Of a stretch of 64,000 nt of DNA, positions 35,264 to 43,987 are shown one piece after another. The DNA comes from an uncultured Roseburia sp. (lineage in GTDB: Bacteria; Bacillota; Clostridia; Lachnospirales; Lachnospiraceae): NCBI GenBank assembly GCA_900539115.1, contig UQAQ01000004.1:1-64000 (forward strand), written 5' to 3'. The first letter of the stretch is position 1; the number at the start of each line of letters is the position of its first letter. The notes beneath the pieces were generated by a model. The model did not search any database and was not told the DNA's origin. It saw only the letters and a list, made by a program, of their open reading frames with translations. The translations under genes and the position numbers were made by a program.

Positions 35264-36085
35264 TTAAATATTAAGTATAAAGGTATCCTGTTTCTTATAA
35301 AACATAAACATTCCCAGTAAAAAGGCTACAATACTTACTCCAAACGTATATCCAAGAAGCACCATATCAAAATGCTGTCCAAACAATGCCCGGCGGAAAT
35401 TATCAATGATCCCGTACAAAGGATTGATCTTGATAAGCATACCGCCTGCCCCTTTCAATCTGCTTGCAAAATAGAAGATCGCACTGCAGTACATGATCAG
35501 CATCAGCATAACGCTCCATAAATATTCAATATCACGGAAGAATACACAAAGCGTAGCTAAAATCAGCCCGACACCAATTGACAGGATCAAAAGGTTCAAA
35601 AGCGGGATCACAGTCAAAAACATATTTGCATTCATCGGAGCTTTATAGGAGCCGGTTGCCAAAAAGAACAGCATAACACCTACCAGTACCACCAACGAGA
35701 TCAAAAAGATCACGAAGTTGGATAAAATCCCCGACAAGGGATACATATATTTCGGTACATACACTTTTTTGATCATCGCACTGTTTGCACGGATCGACTT
35801 CATCGCACTATTCGTCGAGGAAGAAAAAAAGGAATACAACAGTCGTCCGGTCAGTACATAAACCGGAAACGGAACGCCGGCAAATGCCTTGTCCTGTGCC
35901 GTTCTTCCAAGTAAATTTCCAAATACAACGCTCAATACGATCATCGTAAGAAGCGGTTCGATCAAAGTCCATAATATTCCCAGATACGATCTGCGGTATT
36001 TTAATTTAATATTTTTCTTAGCCAGTTCTCCTAATAAATATCGATATCTGTTGAAGTTTTTTAAAACCTGCGACATAGTATCCAT
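35264..36085 (-). CDS. tagG: Teichoic acid/polysaccharide ABC exporter permease (TagG-like)
   Basis: 273 residues, six membrane helices of the ABC-2 type, with KNIKLKYRRSYLGILWTLIEPLL before the first helix, which is the signature of TagG/RfbA permeases. First gene of the tagG-tagH-tagD-tagF-like unit. Two ATGs three codons apart are possible starts; I kept the first at 36085. Promoter at 36138-36167. Confidence 0.92.
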   Translation of the reverse strand: MDTMSQVLKNFNRYRYLLGELAKKNIKLKYRRSYLGILWTLIEPLLTMIVLSVVFGNLLGRTAQDKAFAGVPFPVYVLTGRLLYSFFSSSTNSAMKSIRANSAMIKKVYVPKYMYPLSGILSNFVIFLISLVVLVGVMLFFLATGSYKAPMNANMFLTVIPLLNLLILSIGVGLILATLCVFFRDIEYLWSVMLMLIMYCSAIFYFASRLKGAGGMLIKINPLYGIIDNFRRALFGQHFDMVLLGYTFGVSIVAFLLGMFMFYKKQDTFILNI

Positions 36086-36137
36086 ACCATCCTTTTTTTA
36101 ATCTTTATCGTTGCTCATTTATATTTTCAATCATTTG

Positions 36138-36167
36138 ATTATATCACTATTCATCCTACTTCGTCAA
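36138..36167 (-). promoter_or_regulatory. Sigma-A promoter of the tagGH-like operon
   Basis: On the minus strand TTGACG, 18-base spacer, perfect TATAAT, about 45 bases before tagG. Back to back with the promoter of the acyltransferase operon, the -35 boxes being only 27 bases apart. Confidence 0.75.
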
Positions 36168-36194
36168 CTACATTATTTTTTAATTAACAAAAGA

Positions 36195-36222
36195 TTGACA
36201 TATTTGACGCGTATGGTATTAT
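36195..36222 (+). promoter_or_regulatory. Sigma-A promoter of the carboxyltransferase/MBOAT/SGNH operon
   Basis: Consensus TTGACA (36195-36200), 16-base spacer, TATTAT (36217-36222). The predicted start of transcription is near 36229, about 45 bases before the first gene. Confidence 0.8.
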
Positions 36223-36273
36223 TATATTTGTGAATTTATGCATCTTATGAAAACAAAGAATGGAGAAATGAAC

Positions 36274-37785
36274 ATGTATAACATGGAAAAGCAACACAAA
36301 CTTGGTAAATTACATGCATTAGAGCGGATCTGTCTTCTGCTTGATGAAGATTCTTTCCGCGAAATAGGTTCTAATATTACGAACCTTGAGGATGCCTTCA
36401 ATATTAAAAAGGGTCAATTCCCATATGATGGTGTAATTACCGGATATGGTACCATTGGTGGAAAAAAAGTCGTTATCTATTCGGAAGACTTTACTGTAAT
36501 CGGTGGTACTCTTGGAAAGCAGCACGGATTTAAAATTGCAAATGCCATTAAAATGGCAATCGAAAACCGCTGTCCGGTCATCGGTATTAACGATTCCGGC
36601 GGAGCCCGTATTCAGGAAGGAGTAAACGCCCTTGCCGGTTATGGTGAGATCTTCTACTATAATACAATGGCTTCCGGTTATATTCCTCAGATTTCTATTA
36701 TTGCCGGAAACTGTGCCGGTGGTGCTGTATACAGCCCGGGAATCACAGACTTTATCTTTGTGATCGACGACATCAGCCAGATGTTCGTAACCGGACCAAA
36801 AGTTATCAAAAGTGTAACCAACGAAGATATCACAGCTTCTGCTCTCGGAGGCGCAAATGTTCACGCACAGCGCAGCGGTGTGGCTCATTTCCACAGTCCT
36901 TCCGAAAAAGAATGCTTCAAAAAAGTACGTAAGCTGTTAGACGTGATTCCTCACTGCTACGAAGACGGATGTATTCATACGAAACCGCATACTTCTCTTC
37001 TTCCTTATAATAAGGAAATGCAGTTCAATGAATCCCTGGCAGACATTATTCCGGAAAAGAGCAATCAATCCTATGATATCCACGATGTTATCAATGGCAT
37101 CATTGATGAAAATTCATTCGTAGAAGTACAGGAAGAATTTGCCAAAAACGTTGTTGTTGGATTTGGACGTTTGAAGGGAATCGCCGTAGGTATCGTATCC
37201 AACCAGCCAAATTATATGGCCGGCGTTCTGGACTGCGATTCCAGTGATAAGGCTGCCCGCTTTATCCGCTACTGCGACGCTTACAACATTCCGATCATTA
37301 CATTGACTGACGTTCCCGGATTCCTTCCCGGAAAAGACCAGGAATACAAAGGAATCATCCGTCATGGTGCAAAACTGCTCTACGCTTATTCCGAAGCGAC
37401 AACGATCAAGATCAATGTCATTCTGCGTAAAGCATACGGTGGTGCCTACATCGCCATGAGCAGCAAACATCTTCGTTCGGATTTTGTTTACGCATGGCCA
37501 ACTGCTGAAATCGCAGTTATGGGTGCCGATGGTGCCGCTGACATCTTATACGGTAAAAAGATGAAGGGAATGAATCCGGCTGAAAAAGCCGCCTTTCGCC
37601 AGGAAAAAATTGATGAATACAATGAGAAATTCATGAATCCTGGAATTGCATCGATGCATGGATATGTGGATGAGATCATCAAGCCGGAAGCGACGAGAGA
37701 ACGCTTGTATGGTGACATTCTGATGTTGTCCGATAAACGCTCCGTCGATGGCGTTCATAAAAAACACGGCAACATTCCATTGTAA
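36274..37785 (+). CDS. Acyl-CoA carboxyltransferase subunit (propionyl/methylmalonyl-CoA carboxylase beta type)
   Basis: 503 residues with two crotonase-like halves. N-half has GKQHGFKIANAIKMA and INDSGGARIQEG; C-half has TLTDVPGFLPGKDQE, ILRKAYGGAYIAMSS and MGADGAADILYGK. It fits the beta subunit of acetyl/propionyl-CoA carboxylases or the alpha subunit of biotin-dependent decarboxylases. No biotin carboxylase, biotin carrier or membrane decarboxylase gene is near, so partners must be encoded elsewhere. Start at 36274 (GGAG 8 bases upstream); earlier ATGs at 36238 and 36268 are badly spaced. It heads an operon with a membrane acyltransferase 36 bases downstream, an odd pairing. Confidence 0.88.
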   Translation: MYNMEKQHKLGKLHALERICLLLDEDSFREIGSNITNLEDAFNIKKGQFPYDGVITGYGTIGGKKVVIYSEDFTVIGGTLGKQHGFKIANAIKMAIENRCPVIGINDSGGARIQEGVNALAGYGEIFYYNTMASGYIPQISIIAGNCAGGAVYSPGITDFIFVIDDISQMFVTGPKVIKSVTNEDITASALGGANVHAQRSGVAHFHSPSEKECFKKVRKLLDVIPHCYEDGCIHTKPHTSLLPYNKEMQFNESLADIIPEKSNQSYDIHDVINGIIDENSFVEVQEEFAKNVVVGFGRLKGIAVGIVSNQPNYMAGVLDCDSSDKAARFIRYCDAYNIPIITLTDVPGFLPGKDQEYKGIIRHGAKLLYAYSEATTIKINVILRKAYGGAYIAMSSKHLRSDFVYAWPTAEIAVMGADGAADILYGKKMKGMNPAEKAAFRQEKIDEYNEKFMNPGIASMHGYVDEIIKPEATRERLYGDILMLSDKRSVDGVHKKHGNIPL

Positions 37786-37821
37786 AATACACATTAACCA
37801 CGTTGATTTAAGGAGTTTATC

Positions 37822-39234
37822 ATGATTTTTTCAACTTACCAATTTGTACTTATTTTCCTGCCAATTACTTTTTGCGGCTATTTTCTCTTGCAGCATTTTA
37901 AGTATCAGACATTGGCAAAGATCTGGCTTGTACTGGCTTCCTTCTACTTCTATGCACAGGGAAGTCCGGACTTCTTCCCGTTCTTTCTGGGAAGCGTTGT
38001 AGGTAACTACTTAGTCGGAAATGCACTCAGCAAATTACAGGGTCAGGAACATCGTATCGAACGCGGGCTCTTATTTGCTGCCGGTATTCTTGCAAACGTC
38101 GGTTTGCTTGGTTACTACAAATACACCGATTTCTTTATCAAGAATGTAAACTTTATCGCAGGAACCCATATTCCTCTGCAGCATATCATTCTTCCAATCG
38201 GTATTTCTTTCTTCACGTTCCAGTTAATCGCCTTTTTGGTCGACTCGTTCCGTGGAGAGACAAAGAACTATGATATCATCGATTATCTGCTGTTTATTAC
38301 CTTTTTCCCACAGTTGATCGTCGGACCGATCATCCACCACGCAGAAATCGTCCCTCAGTTTGAAGATAAGAAAAACCATCGTCTGAATTTTGACAATGTA
38401 GCGCTTGGTATCTTCATCTTTTCGATCGGATGTTTCAAAAAAATGATGCTTGCCGATCCCCTTACGACAGACGCACAGGGATTTTTCAATAATGTAAACA
38501 ATCACCTGCCGTTTATCCAGTCCTGGTTCCATTCCATCGAATATACCGTATCCTACTATTTCGACCTTTCCGGATACGCAGATATGGCGATCGGACTTGG
38601 CTGGATGTTTAACATCAAGATTCCGCAGAACTTTAACTCACCATACAAAGCAAAGGATTTCCAGGAATACTGGCAGAGATGGCACATGACACTCTCCCGT
38701 TTCCTGAGTTCCTACATTTTCCGAAATGTTTACCGCCGTGGTGTCAAATACCGTAACTACTATGTCGCTTCCATGTGTACTTTCTTTGTTTCCGGTTTCT
38801 GGCACGGTGCCGGCTGGACCTTCGTTGTATGGGGAATCGTAAATGGTATTTTGGTTTGTATCGCTTCTTATCGAAACAAACATAATATGAAAACACCATT
38901 GTGGCTTGGTATTCCACTCACTTTTATCCTCGCTGTTTTCGTCCGTGTATTGTTTGTATCAAACACATTTACGGATGCCTGGTATGTACTTCGTGGAATG
39001 TTTAACTTCTCCACCCTGCATTTGTCAGCGATCAAAGATGCTTTGATGGACAACTGGGATATGTGGCTTTTAAACCTCTTTGGACTTGCCATCTGCTGGT
39101 TTGCTCCAACAACAAAGAAAATGACCGAACATTTCAAACCAAACTGGAAATACCTGTTGTATGCTGCTACACTGCTTGTCATTTGTCTTCTCAATATGGA
39201 CAAAGTGGTACAGTTCCTTTACTTCCAGTTCTAA
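37822..39234 (+). CDS. MBOAT family membrane O-acyltransferase (AlgI/DltB-like)
   Basis: 470 residues, about 11 membrane helices. Conserved MBOAT signatures: QLIVGPIIHHAEIVPQF, DLSGYADMAIGLGWMF, YWQRWHMTLSRFLSSYIF and VSGFWHGAGWTFVVWG with the catalytic His. It should pass an acyl group from a cytoplasmic donor across the membrane to a surface glycan or polymer, usually with an SGNH-type partner. Two such partners follow within the operon, 23 and 21 bases apart. The acyl group and target are unknown; the divergent teichoic-acid genes suggest a wall polymer. Confidence 0.93.
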   Translation: MIFSTYQFVLIFLPITFCGYFLLQHFKYQTLAKIWLVLASFYFYAQGSPDFFPFFLGSVVGNYLVGNALSKLQGQEHRIERGLLFAAGILANVGLLGYYKYTDFFIKNVNFIAGTHIPLQHIILPIGISFFTFQLIAFLVDSFRGETKNYDIIDYLLFITFFPQLIVGPIIHHAEIVPQFEDKKNHRLNFDNVALGIFIFSIGCFKKMMLADPLTTDAQGFFNNVNNHLPFIQSWFHSIEYTVSYYFDLSGYADMAIGLGWMFNIKIPQNFNSPYKAKDFQEYWQRWHMTLSRFLSSYIFRNVYRRGVKYRNYYVASMCTFFVSGFWHGAGWTFVVWGIVNGILVCIASYRNKHNMKTPLWLGIPLTFILAVFVRVLFVSNTFTDAWYVLRGMFNFSTLHLSAIKDALMDNWDMWLLNLFGLAICWFAPTTKKMTEHFKPNWKYLLYAATLLVICLLNMDKVVQFLYFQF

Positions 39235-39257
39235 TTTAAAAGAAAGGGTTGACGGAA

Positions 39258-40409
39258 ATGAATTCAAAAAAATGGACAATCCGTTTTGTCATAATAATCC
39301 TCATATGCCTTCTCTTTATTGTAAGTGTCAACTTCTTTGTTGACCCTTATGGTTATTTTAGAGCTCAAAAAGGCGAGAACTACACGATGGATGAAGAAGA
39401 TTATCTGCGCGAGCAAAAAGCAGAACATATCAAATATCATGGCGATGAATACGATGCCTTTTTGGTGGGCGGTTCCAAAGCAGGAGCCATCCACAGCGAC
39501 AAATTATCCGAGATTGACGGCTACAAGTATTATAACTGCTGGCTTCTGTCCGGAAATTTTGAAGATTATTACAATTATTGTAAATACATTATTCATACGG
39601 CACATCCGAAAAAGATTCTCCTTCACATCTCTACTTCTGAGATTGCGCAGTTTGACCGCGAAGCCAAAGGAGATATTTATGAGATTCCTGCCGTAATGAG
39701 TGGAAATTCCAAAGTGGCAGAGGTTACAAAATTCTTATTTAAAAACCTCTCTGTCAGCTGGGATACCATTACCAAAAAAGAGGATTCTTACCCGGTTGAA
39801 AAAACGGGCGAGAGAAATCTTACCAAATATTATGCATACTACCGTGATCACAAAGACACGACCACCTATTATGACTACTTGATGAAAGCGCAGGTGGATC
39901 CTTATCTTCCACGTTTGATCAACGGGACAAAAGACAAAACCGATTTGGTAAATTCCAATATTTCGTATTTGAAAAAGATCAAAAAGCTTTGTGATAAAAA
40001 CAACGTGGAATTAAATGTATTTCTTGGTTCCCTTTTCATCGGCGAAATGGTTGGATATGAAGGAAATAGTTTTTACAACTGGCTTACACAGATGGTAGAG
40101 ATTACCGGCGGTCTCTGGTGCTTTAATAATTACAATGACCTTGTATATAACCCATTTAATTATTATAATGCCAGACATTATTATTACGAGATGGGGGATC
40201 TGATGATCGACCGTATGAGCGGCAAGCAGACCGGACATGATGATTTTGGTGTCTATCTCACACCGGATAATATCGCTTCCGAAATAGCCACCCGCCGTGC
40301 AAAAACCGATGAGATCCGCGAGTATTATAAGAAAACGGGAACCATCCCTCTTCGTGATTACGATGATGTTTCCAATATCACAAGCGACAGCCGGTACCTG
40401 AACAACTAA
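39258..40409 (+). CDS. Membrane-anchored SGNH-like protein, copy 1 (AlgJ/DltD-type partner)
   Basis: 383 residues with one N-terminal helix (about 8-26) and an outside domain. The segment FLVGGSKAGA (Ser73) resembles the SGNH nucleophile block, and the C-terminal region contains YYNARHYYYEMGDLM, where a DxxH would be expected but the sequence is Asn304-x-x-His307. It is collinear without gaps over most of its length with the next gene product. ATG at 39258 has AAAGGG 9 bases upstream; a TTG three codons earlier is unlikely. Function is inferred from its place after an MBOAT gene. The missing Asp may make it inactive or structural. Confidence 0.75.
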   Translation: MNSKKWTIRFVIIILICLLFIVSVNFFVDPYGYFRAQKGENYTMDEEDYLREQKAEHIKYHGDEYDAFLVGGSKAGAIHSDKLSEIDGYKYYNCWLLSGNFEDYYNYCKYIIHTAHPKKILLHISTSEIAQFDREAKGDIYEIPAVMSGNSKVAEVTKFLFKNLSVSWDTITKKEDSYPVEKTGERNLTKYYAYYRDHKDTTTYYDYLMKAQVDPYLPRLINGTKDKTDLVNSNISYLKKIKKLCDKNNVELNVFLGSLFIGEMVGYEGNSFYNWLTQMVEITGGLWCFNNYNDLVYNPFNYYNARHYYYEMGDLMIDRMSGKQTGHDDFGVYLTPDNIASEIATRRAKTDEIREYYKKTGTIPLRDYDDVSNITSDSRYLNN

Positions 40410-40430
40410 TACAGAAAGGTTAGATCTTTT

Positions 40431-41573
40431 ATGACAACAAAAAAATGGTGTATCAGCTTTGTCTGCATCATCCTTGCTGCTCTTCTGTTTATTATGAGTG
40501 TCAACTATTTTTATGACCCTTACGGATATTTCCGAAGCCAGAGCGGTGATTGTTATGACTTAGATGAAAATGATTATCTGAGAGAACAAAAAGCAGAGCA
40601 TATCAAGCATTTCTCCGACCAATACGATGCGTATTTGATCGGAGGTTCGAAAGCCGGTGCTCTCCGTACCGATAAGTTAAAAGAACTCGACGGCTACAAT
40701 TACTATAACTGCTGGGTTCTCTCCGGTAATTTTCAGGATTACGAAGCTTATACCAAATACATTGTAGAGCACACGAAAGCCAAAAAAGTGCTTCTGCAGA
40801 TATCCACTTCCGAGATCAAACAGTTTGACCGTGAATCCCGTGGTGCAATCTACGAAACTCCGGCTATGTTAAGTGGATCTTCCAAAACCGAAGAAGTTTT
40901 TCAATTTTTGTTTAAAAACCTCAAAGTTTCTTTTGAAGAGTTTTTTGATAAAAGTGAAAAATATCCTTGCATGGCGACAGGCGAACGTAATTTGACAAAA
41001 TATTACAATTACTTCAATGTAAATAAGGGAACCGATGAATATTACAATTTCCTTATGAAAAAGAAGGTAGACGAATTTTACAAATACATTGTAAAAGGTA
41101 CTCCGGACCGCTCTTCCGTAGTCAGTCAATGTGTTGCTTCCATCAAACGGATGAAAAAGATGTGCGACAAAAAGGGCGTTGAATTCCAGATCTTTTTCGG
41201 TTCTGTCTTTGCCGGTCAGATGATTGGTTACGAGGGCGGCAGTTTTTACGAATTTCTTCGTGAAGTCGTTCAAGTCGGCGGAAATGTATGGTGCTTTAAT
41301 ACCTTTAATGACGTTGCTTTAAACATTTATAACTACTATGACATTTCTCATTATTATTATGAAGTCGGCGATCTGATGATCGATACGATGGCAGGAAAAA
41401 GCACTTCACATAATGGCTTTGGCATTCTCCTCACACCGGACAATGTCGATTCCGAGATTGAACACAGACGGACAGAACTTGCCCAATGGAAGGCTTATTA
41501 CGAAGCCAACGGCACTCTTCCATTCCAGGGAATGGAGGATACCGATAGTCTGATCCCTAAAATTTACGGATAA
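40431..41573 (+). CDS. Membrane-anchored SGNH-like protein, copy 2 (AlgJ/DltD-type partner)
   Basis: 380 residues, a paralogue of the preceding product with the same layout: N-terminal helix (about 9-27), YLIGGSKAGA with Ser73, LLQISTSEIKQFDRE, and YYDISHYYYEVGDLM with Asp304-x-x-His307. Here the presumed Ser/Asp/His triad is complete, so this is the likelier active acyl-transfer or esterase partner of the MBOAT protein. Position numbers match copy 1 exactly, showing a tandem duplication with little indel change. Last gene of the operon, followed at once by a strong terminator. Confidence 0.78.
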   Translation: MTTKKWCISFVCIILAALLFIMSVNYFYDPYGYFRSQSGDCYDLDENDYLREQKAEHIKHFSDQYDAYLIGGSKAGALRTDKLKELDGYNYYNCWVLSGNFQDYEAYTKYIVEHTKAKKVLLQISTSEIKQFDRESRGAIYETPAMLSGSSKTEEVFQFLFKNLKVSFEEFFDKSEKYPCMATGERNLTKYYNYFNVNKGTDEYYNFLMKKKVDEFYKYIVKGTPDRSSVVSQCVASIKRMKKMCDKKGVEFQIFFGSVFAGQMIGYEGGSFYEFLREVVQVGGNVWCFNTFNDVALNIYNYYDISHYYYEVGDLMIDTMAGKSTSHNGFGILLTPDNVDSEIEHRRTELAQWKAYYEANGTLPFQGMEDTDSLIPKIYG

Positions 41574-41575
41574 TA

Positions 41576-41630
41576 AAAATCCCATCCAAGGAAATGCTGT
41601 GCTAACACAGATTTCCTTGGACGGGATTTT
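41576..41630. terminator. Long bidirectional terminator after the acyltransferase operon
   Basis: AAAATCCC-A-TCCAAGGAAAT pairs with ATTTCCTTGGA-C-GGGATTTT, with an inner CTGTG/CACAG extension. A-rich and T-rich ends give a U-tract in both directions. It separates the plus-strand operon from the converging lipoprotein gene. Confidence 0.9.
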
Positions 41631-41651
41631 CTTATATAGGTTGATCTTTCC

Positions 41652-41972
41652 CTATTTAGTAACATCATCGACGGCATCTTCTACACCATCAACCGTATCT
41701 TTCACGCCATCGCCAACACCATCCACGATATCATTCACCGCATTGCCTGCGTTATCGCCATCATCAGAGGCTTTTTCTGTAGCAGATGGTTTGGATGTAC
41801 CCTCCGCCTCTGCAGACGCTTCCGGAGTGTTTTTTGGTGTTTCTGTAGCATTGTCTGTGGAAGCTGCCGGTGCCGGAGAGGTTGTTGTACCATTTTTATT
41901 TCCACCACATCCGGTCAGCATCGCAGCGGTCAGACAAAGAGTTACTGCAAACATACTAATTTTACGTTTCAT
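41652..41972 (-). CDS. Small acidic lipoprotein
   Basis: 106 residues. Signal peptide with lipobox LTGC (Cys22), then a Thr/Ser/Pro/Glu-rich linker (about 25-70) and a tail of repeated Val/Asp/Gly steps (DIVDGVGDGVKDTVDGVEDAVDDV), which could form an amphipathic, strongly negative helix. AAAGGAG is 7 bases before the ATG. No known enzyme domain. Its small size, acidic repeat and lipid anchor suggest a surface-exposed, perhaps cation-binding protein, but that is a guess. It follows the shikimate-kinase-like gene by 56 bases. Confidence 0.8.
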   Translation of the reverse strand: MKRKISMFAVTLCLTAAMLTGCGGNKNGTTTSPAPAASTDNATETPKNTPEASAEAEGTSKPSATEKASDDGDNAGNAVNDIVDGVGDGVKDTVDGVEDAVDDVTK

Positions 41973-42028
41973 GAGATTACTCCTTTCTATTTCAAGTCCC
42001 TCATTTCCCTCTTAGTATGTCTGTTTGC

Positions 42029-42532
42029 TTATTCTTTATTCGCAATTTCACAAATTTCATATACAATCTCACGAATGGATTTTCCATCGCAGTCAACCGT
42101 ATCCTCTGCATATTTTTCATACAATGGAAGACGTTCTTCGTAAAGAGAACGAAGTGTCTGTCCCTCTTTCATGGACACGCCTCTCTCTTCCAGATCTCCC
42201 AGTCTGTGTTCCAGTTCTTCATACGATATTTTAAGATATATAATTTTTCCTAATTCTTTCATGTTCTGCATTGCATCTTTGCCATAAACAGCACTTCCGC
42301 CGGTGGCAATAATACTGTTTTTGGCAAAAATTTCAGAAAGAATGGCATTTTCCACCTCATTAAATCCATCCTGCCCATATTCTTCCAATATTTCATGTAA
42401 AAGCATCTTCTGCTTTTCCTGAATGACAAGATCCGTATCCAAAAAAGAAAACCCTAACCGTTTGGCAAGTACAACTCCAATCGTACTTTTCCCTGCGCCC
42501 GGCATTCCTATCAATATAATGTTTGAGATCAT
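42029..42532 (-). CDS. Shikimate-kinase-like P-loop kinase with atypical substrate residues
   Basis: 167 residues, the size of AroK. Walker A GMPGAGKST, DTD after the P-loop, and a C-terminal lid with LYEERLPLYEKYAEDTVDC like shikimate kinases. But the shikimate-binding Arg of the usual FRxxE is Asn (GFNEVE), GGG is GGS, and the lid motif RPLL is replaced by RGVSMKEGQT. The substrate is therefore probably not shikimate. Start at 42532 (AGGA 8 bases upstream). It follows trkH by 14 bases and so appears to be in the potassium-uptake operon; no other aromatic pathway genes are near. Confidence 0.78.
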   Translation of the reverse strand: MISNIILIGMPGAGKSTIGVVLAKRLGFSFLDTDLVIQEKQKMLLHEILEEYGQDGFNEVENAILSEIFAKNSIIATGGSAVYGKDAMQNMKELGKIIYLKISYEELEHRLGDLEERGVSMKEGQTLRSLYEERLPLYEKYAEDTVDCDGKSIREIVYEICEIANKE

Positions 42533-42546
42533 CTGTCTTTTCCTCT

Positions 42547-43986
42547 CTATTTCTTCCATGTACTTGCTGAAAACAATAATAACAATGGGAACAATTCCAA
42601 ACGCCCGGCTATCATATCCACAATCATAACGACTTTTGACAGCGGCGAGAAAAAGGAAAAGTTCGATACCGGTCCCGCCAGATTTAATCCCGGTCCGACA
42701 TTGTTGATCGTTGTTGCGACACTGGTAAAATTTGTCTCAAAATTATGTCCGTCTATGCTTATTATCAACAGTGATGCGAAAAAAAGCAGGATATAAGCTA
42801 CCAGATACACATTAACAGAACGTACTGTCTCGTGCTCTACTTTTCGTCCATCCATACTGATCTTGTATATATTTCTCGGATGGATCATTACCTTTAATTC
42901 TTTAAAAAATGTCTTTGCCCAGATGATAAAACGAGATATTTTCATACCACCGCCGGTACTTCCGGCACAGGCTCCGATAAACATCAGACTGATCATGATC
43001 GTCTTGGAAAACTCCGGCCACCGGTTAAAATCCACCGTCGAATACCCCGTCGTTGTAATGATCGATGCCACCTGAAAAAAGGCATGTTTTGCTGCATTCG
43101 GGTACGAACCCATCTGACCTCGGATATTAAACATGACCAAAAGGGATGCCACGATTATAATACCGATATACACCCGTACTTCCGACAATTTGAGTGCATC
43201 TTTCCATGCTTTTTTCAAAATGAGCAGATAGTAAAAGGAAAAGTTAATTCCAAAGGCGATCATAAAAATGGTCACAACAATCTGGGTATAATTGGAAAAG
43301 CTTCCCATACTGTCATTCATTATACCAAATCCACCGGTTCCGGCCGTACCAAACGTCGTCGTAATCGCCTGAAACACGTCCATATCCCCGAAAATAAGGA
43401 AAATAAACTCAAGCACCGACAAGCCGATATATAGCCCATATAAAATTTTTGCCGTTGATTTCACATGAGGAACCAGCTTACTTACAGAAGGTCCCGGGCT
43501 TTCCGCCTTCATCAGATACATATTTCTGCCATCTGCCAGCGATACAACTGCCATCATAAAGACCAGAACTCCCATTCCACCGATCCAGTGGGTAAAGGTA
43601 CGCCAAAAGTTAATACAATACGGAAGGCTCTGCACTTCAGGAAAAATCGTTGCTCCGGTCGTTGTAAATCCGGATGCGGTTTCGAATACTGCATCGACGT
43701 ACGAAGGAACCACATTACATAATACAAAAGGAAGGGCCCCAAATAAACTGAGGAGTACCCAGCTGAGTGCCGTGATCACAAAGCCTTCGCGGGCATACAT
43801 CGTTTTGTCTTTCGGTTTCAATCTTGTTATGACAAATCCAAGACAGAGGCAGACAAGCGCCACGATAGCAAACCAGACAGCCTCCATTTCCTGATATATC
43901 AATCCTACAAAACACGGAAGCATCAGAAAGAATCCCTCAAATACAAGAAGCCAGCCAAGGATGTAACCTACGATTCTTTTTTTCAC
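42547..43986 (-). CDS. trkH: Trk/Ktr potassium uptake channel subunit TrkH
   Basis: 479 residues from a GTG start (GGAGG 6 bases upstream), about ten membrane helices. Selectivity-filter-like loops appear as TTGATIF, TFGTAGTGGFG, TTGYSTVDF and NVGPGL, as in the four-repeat SKT superfamily. It forms the ion path of a K+ uptake system with the regulatory TrkA protein encoded one base upstream. Confidence 0.94.
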   Translation of the reverse strand: MKKRIVGYILGWLLVFEGFFLMLPCFVGLIYQEMEAVWFAIVALVCLCLGFVITRLKPKDKTMYAREGFVITALSWVLLSLFGALPFVLCNVVPSYVDAVFETASGFTTTGATIFPEVQSLPYCINFWRTFTHWIGGMGVLVFMMAVVSLADGRNMYLMKAESPGPSVSKLVPHVKSTAKILYGLYIGLSVLEFIFLIFGDMDVFQAITTTFGTAGTGGFGIMNDSMGSFSNYTQIVVTIFMIAFGINFSFYYLLILKKAWKDALKLSEVRVYIGIIIVASLLVMFNIRGQMGSYPNAAKHAFFQVASIITTTGYSTVDFNRWPEFSKTIMISLMFIGACAGSTGGGMKISRFIIWAKTFFKELKVMIHPRNIYKISMDGRKVEHETVRSVNVYLVAYILLFFASLLIISIDGHNFETNFTSVATTINNVGPGLNLAGPVSNFSFFSPLSKVVMIVDMIAGRLELFPLLLLFSASTWKK

Positions 43987-43987
43987 C

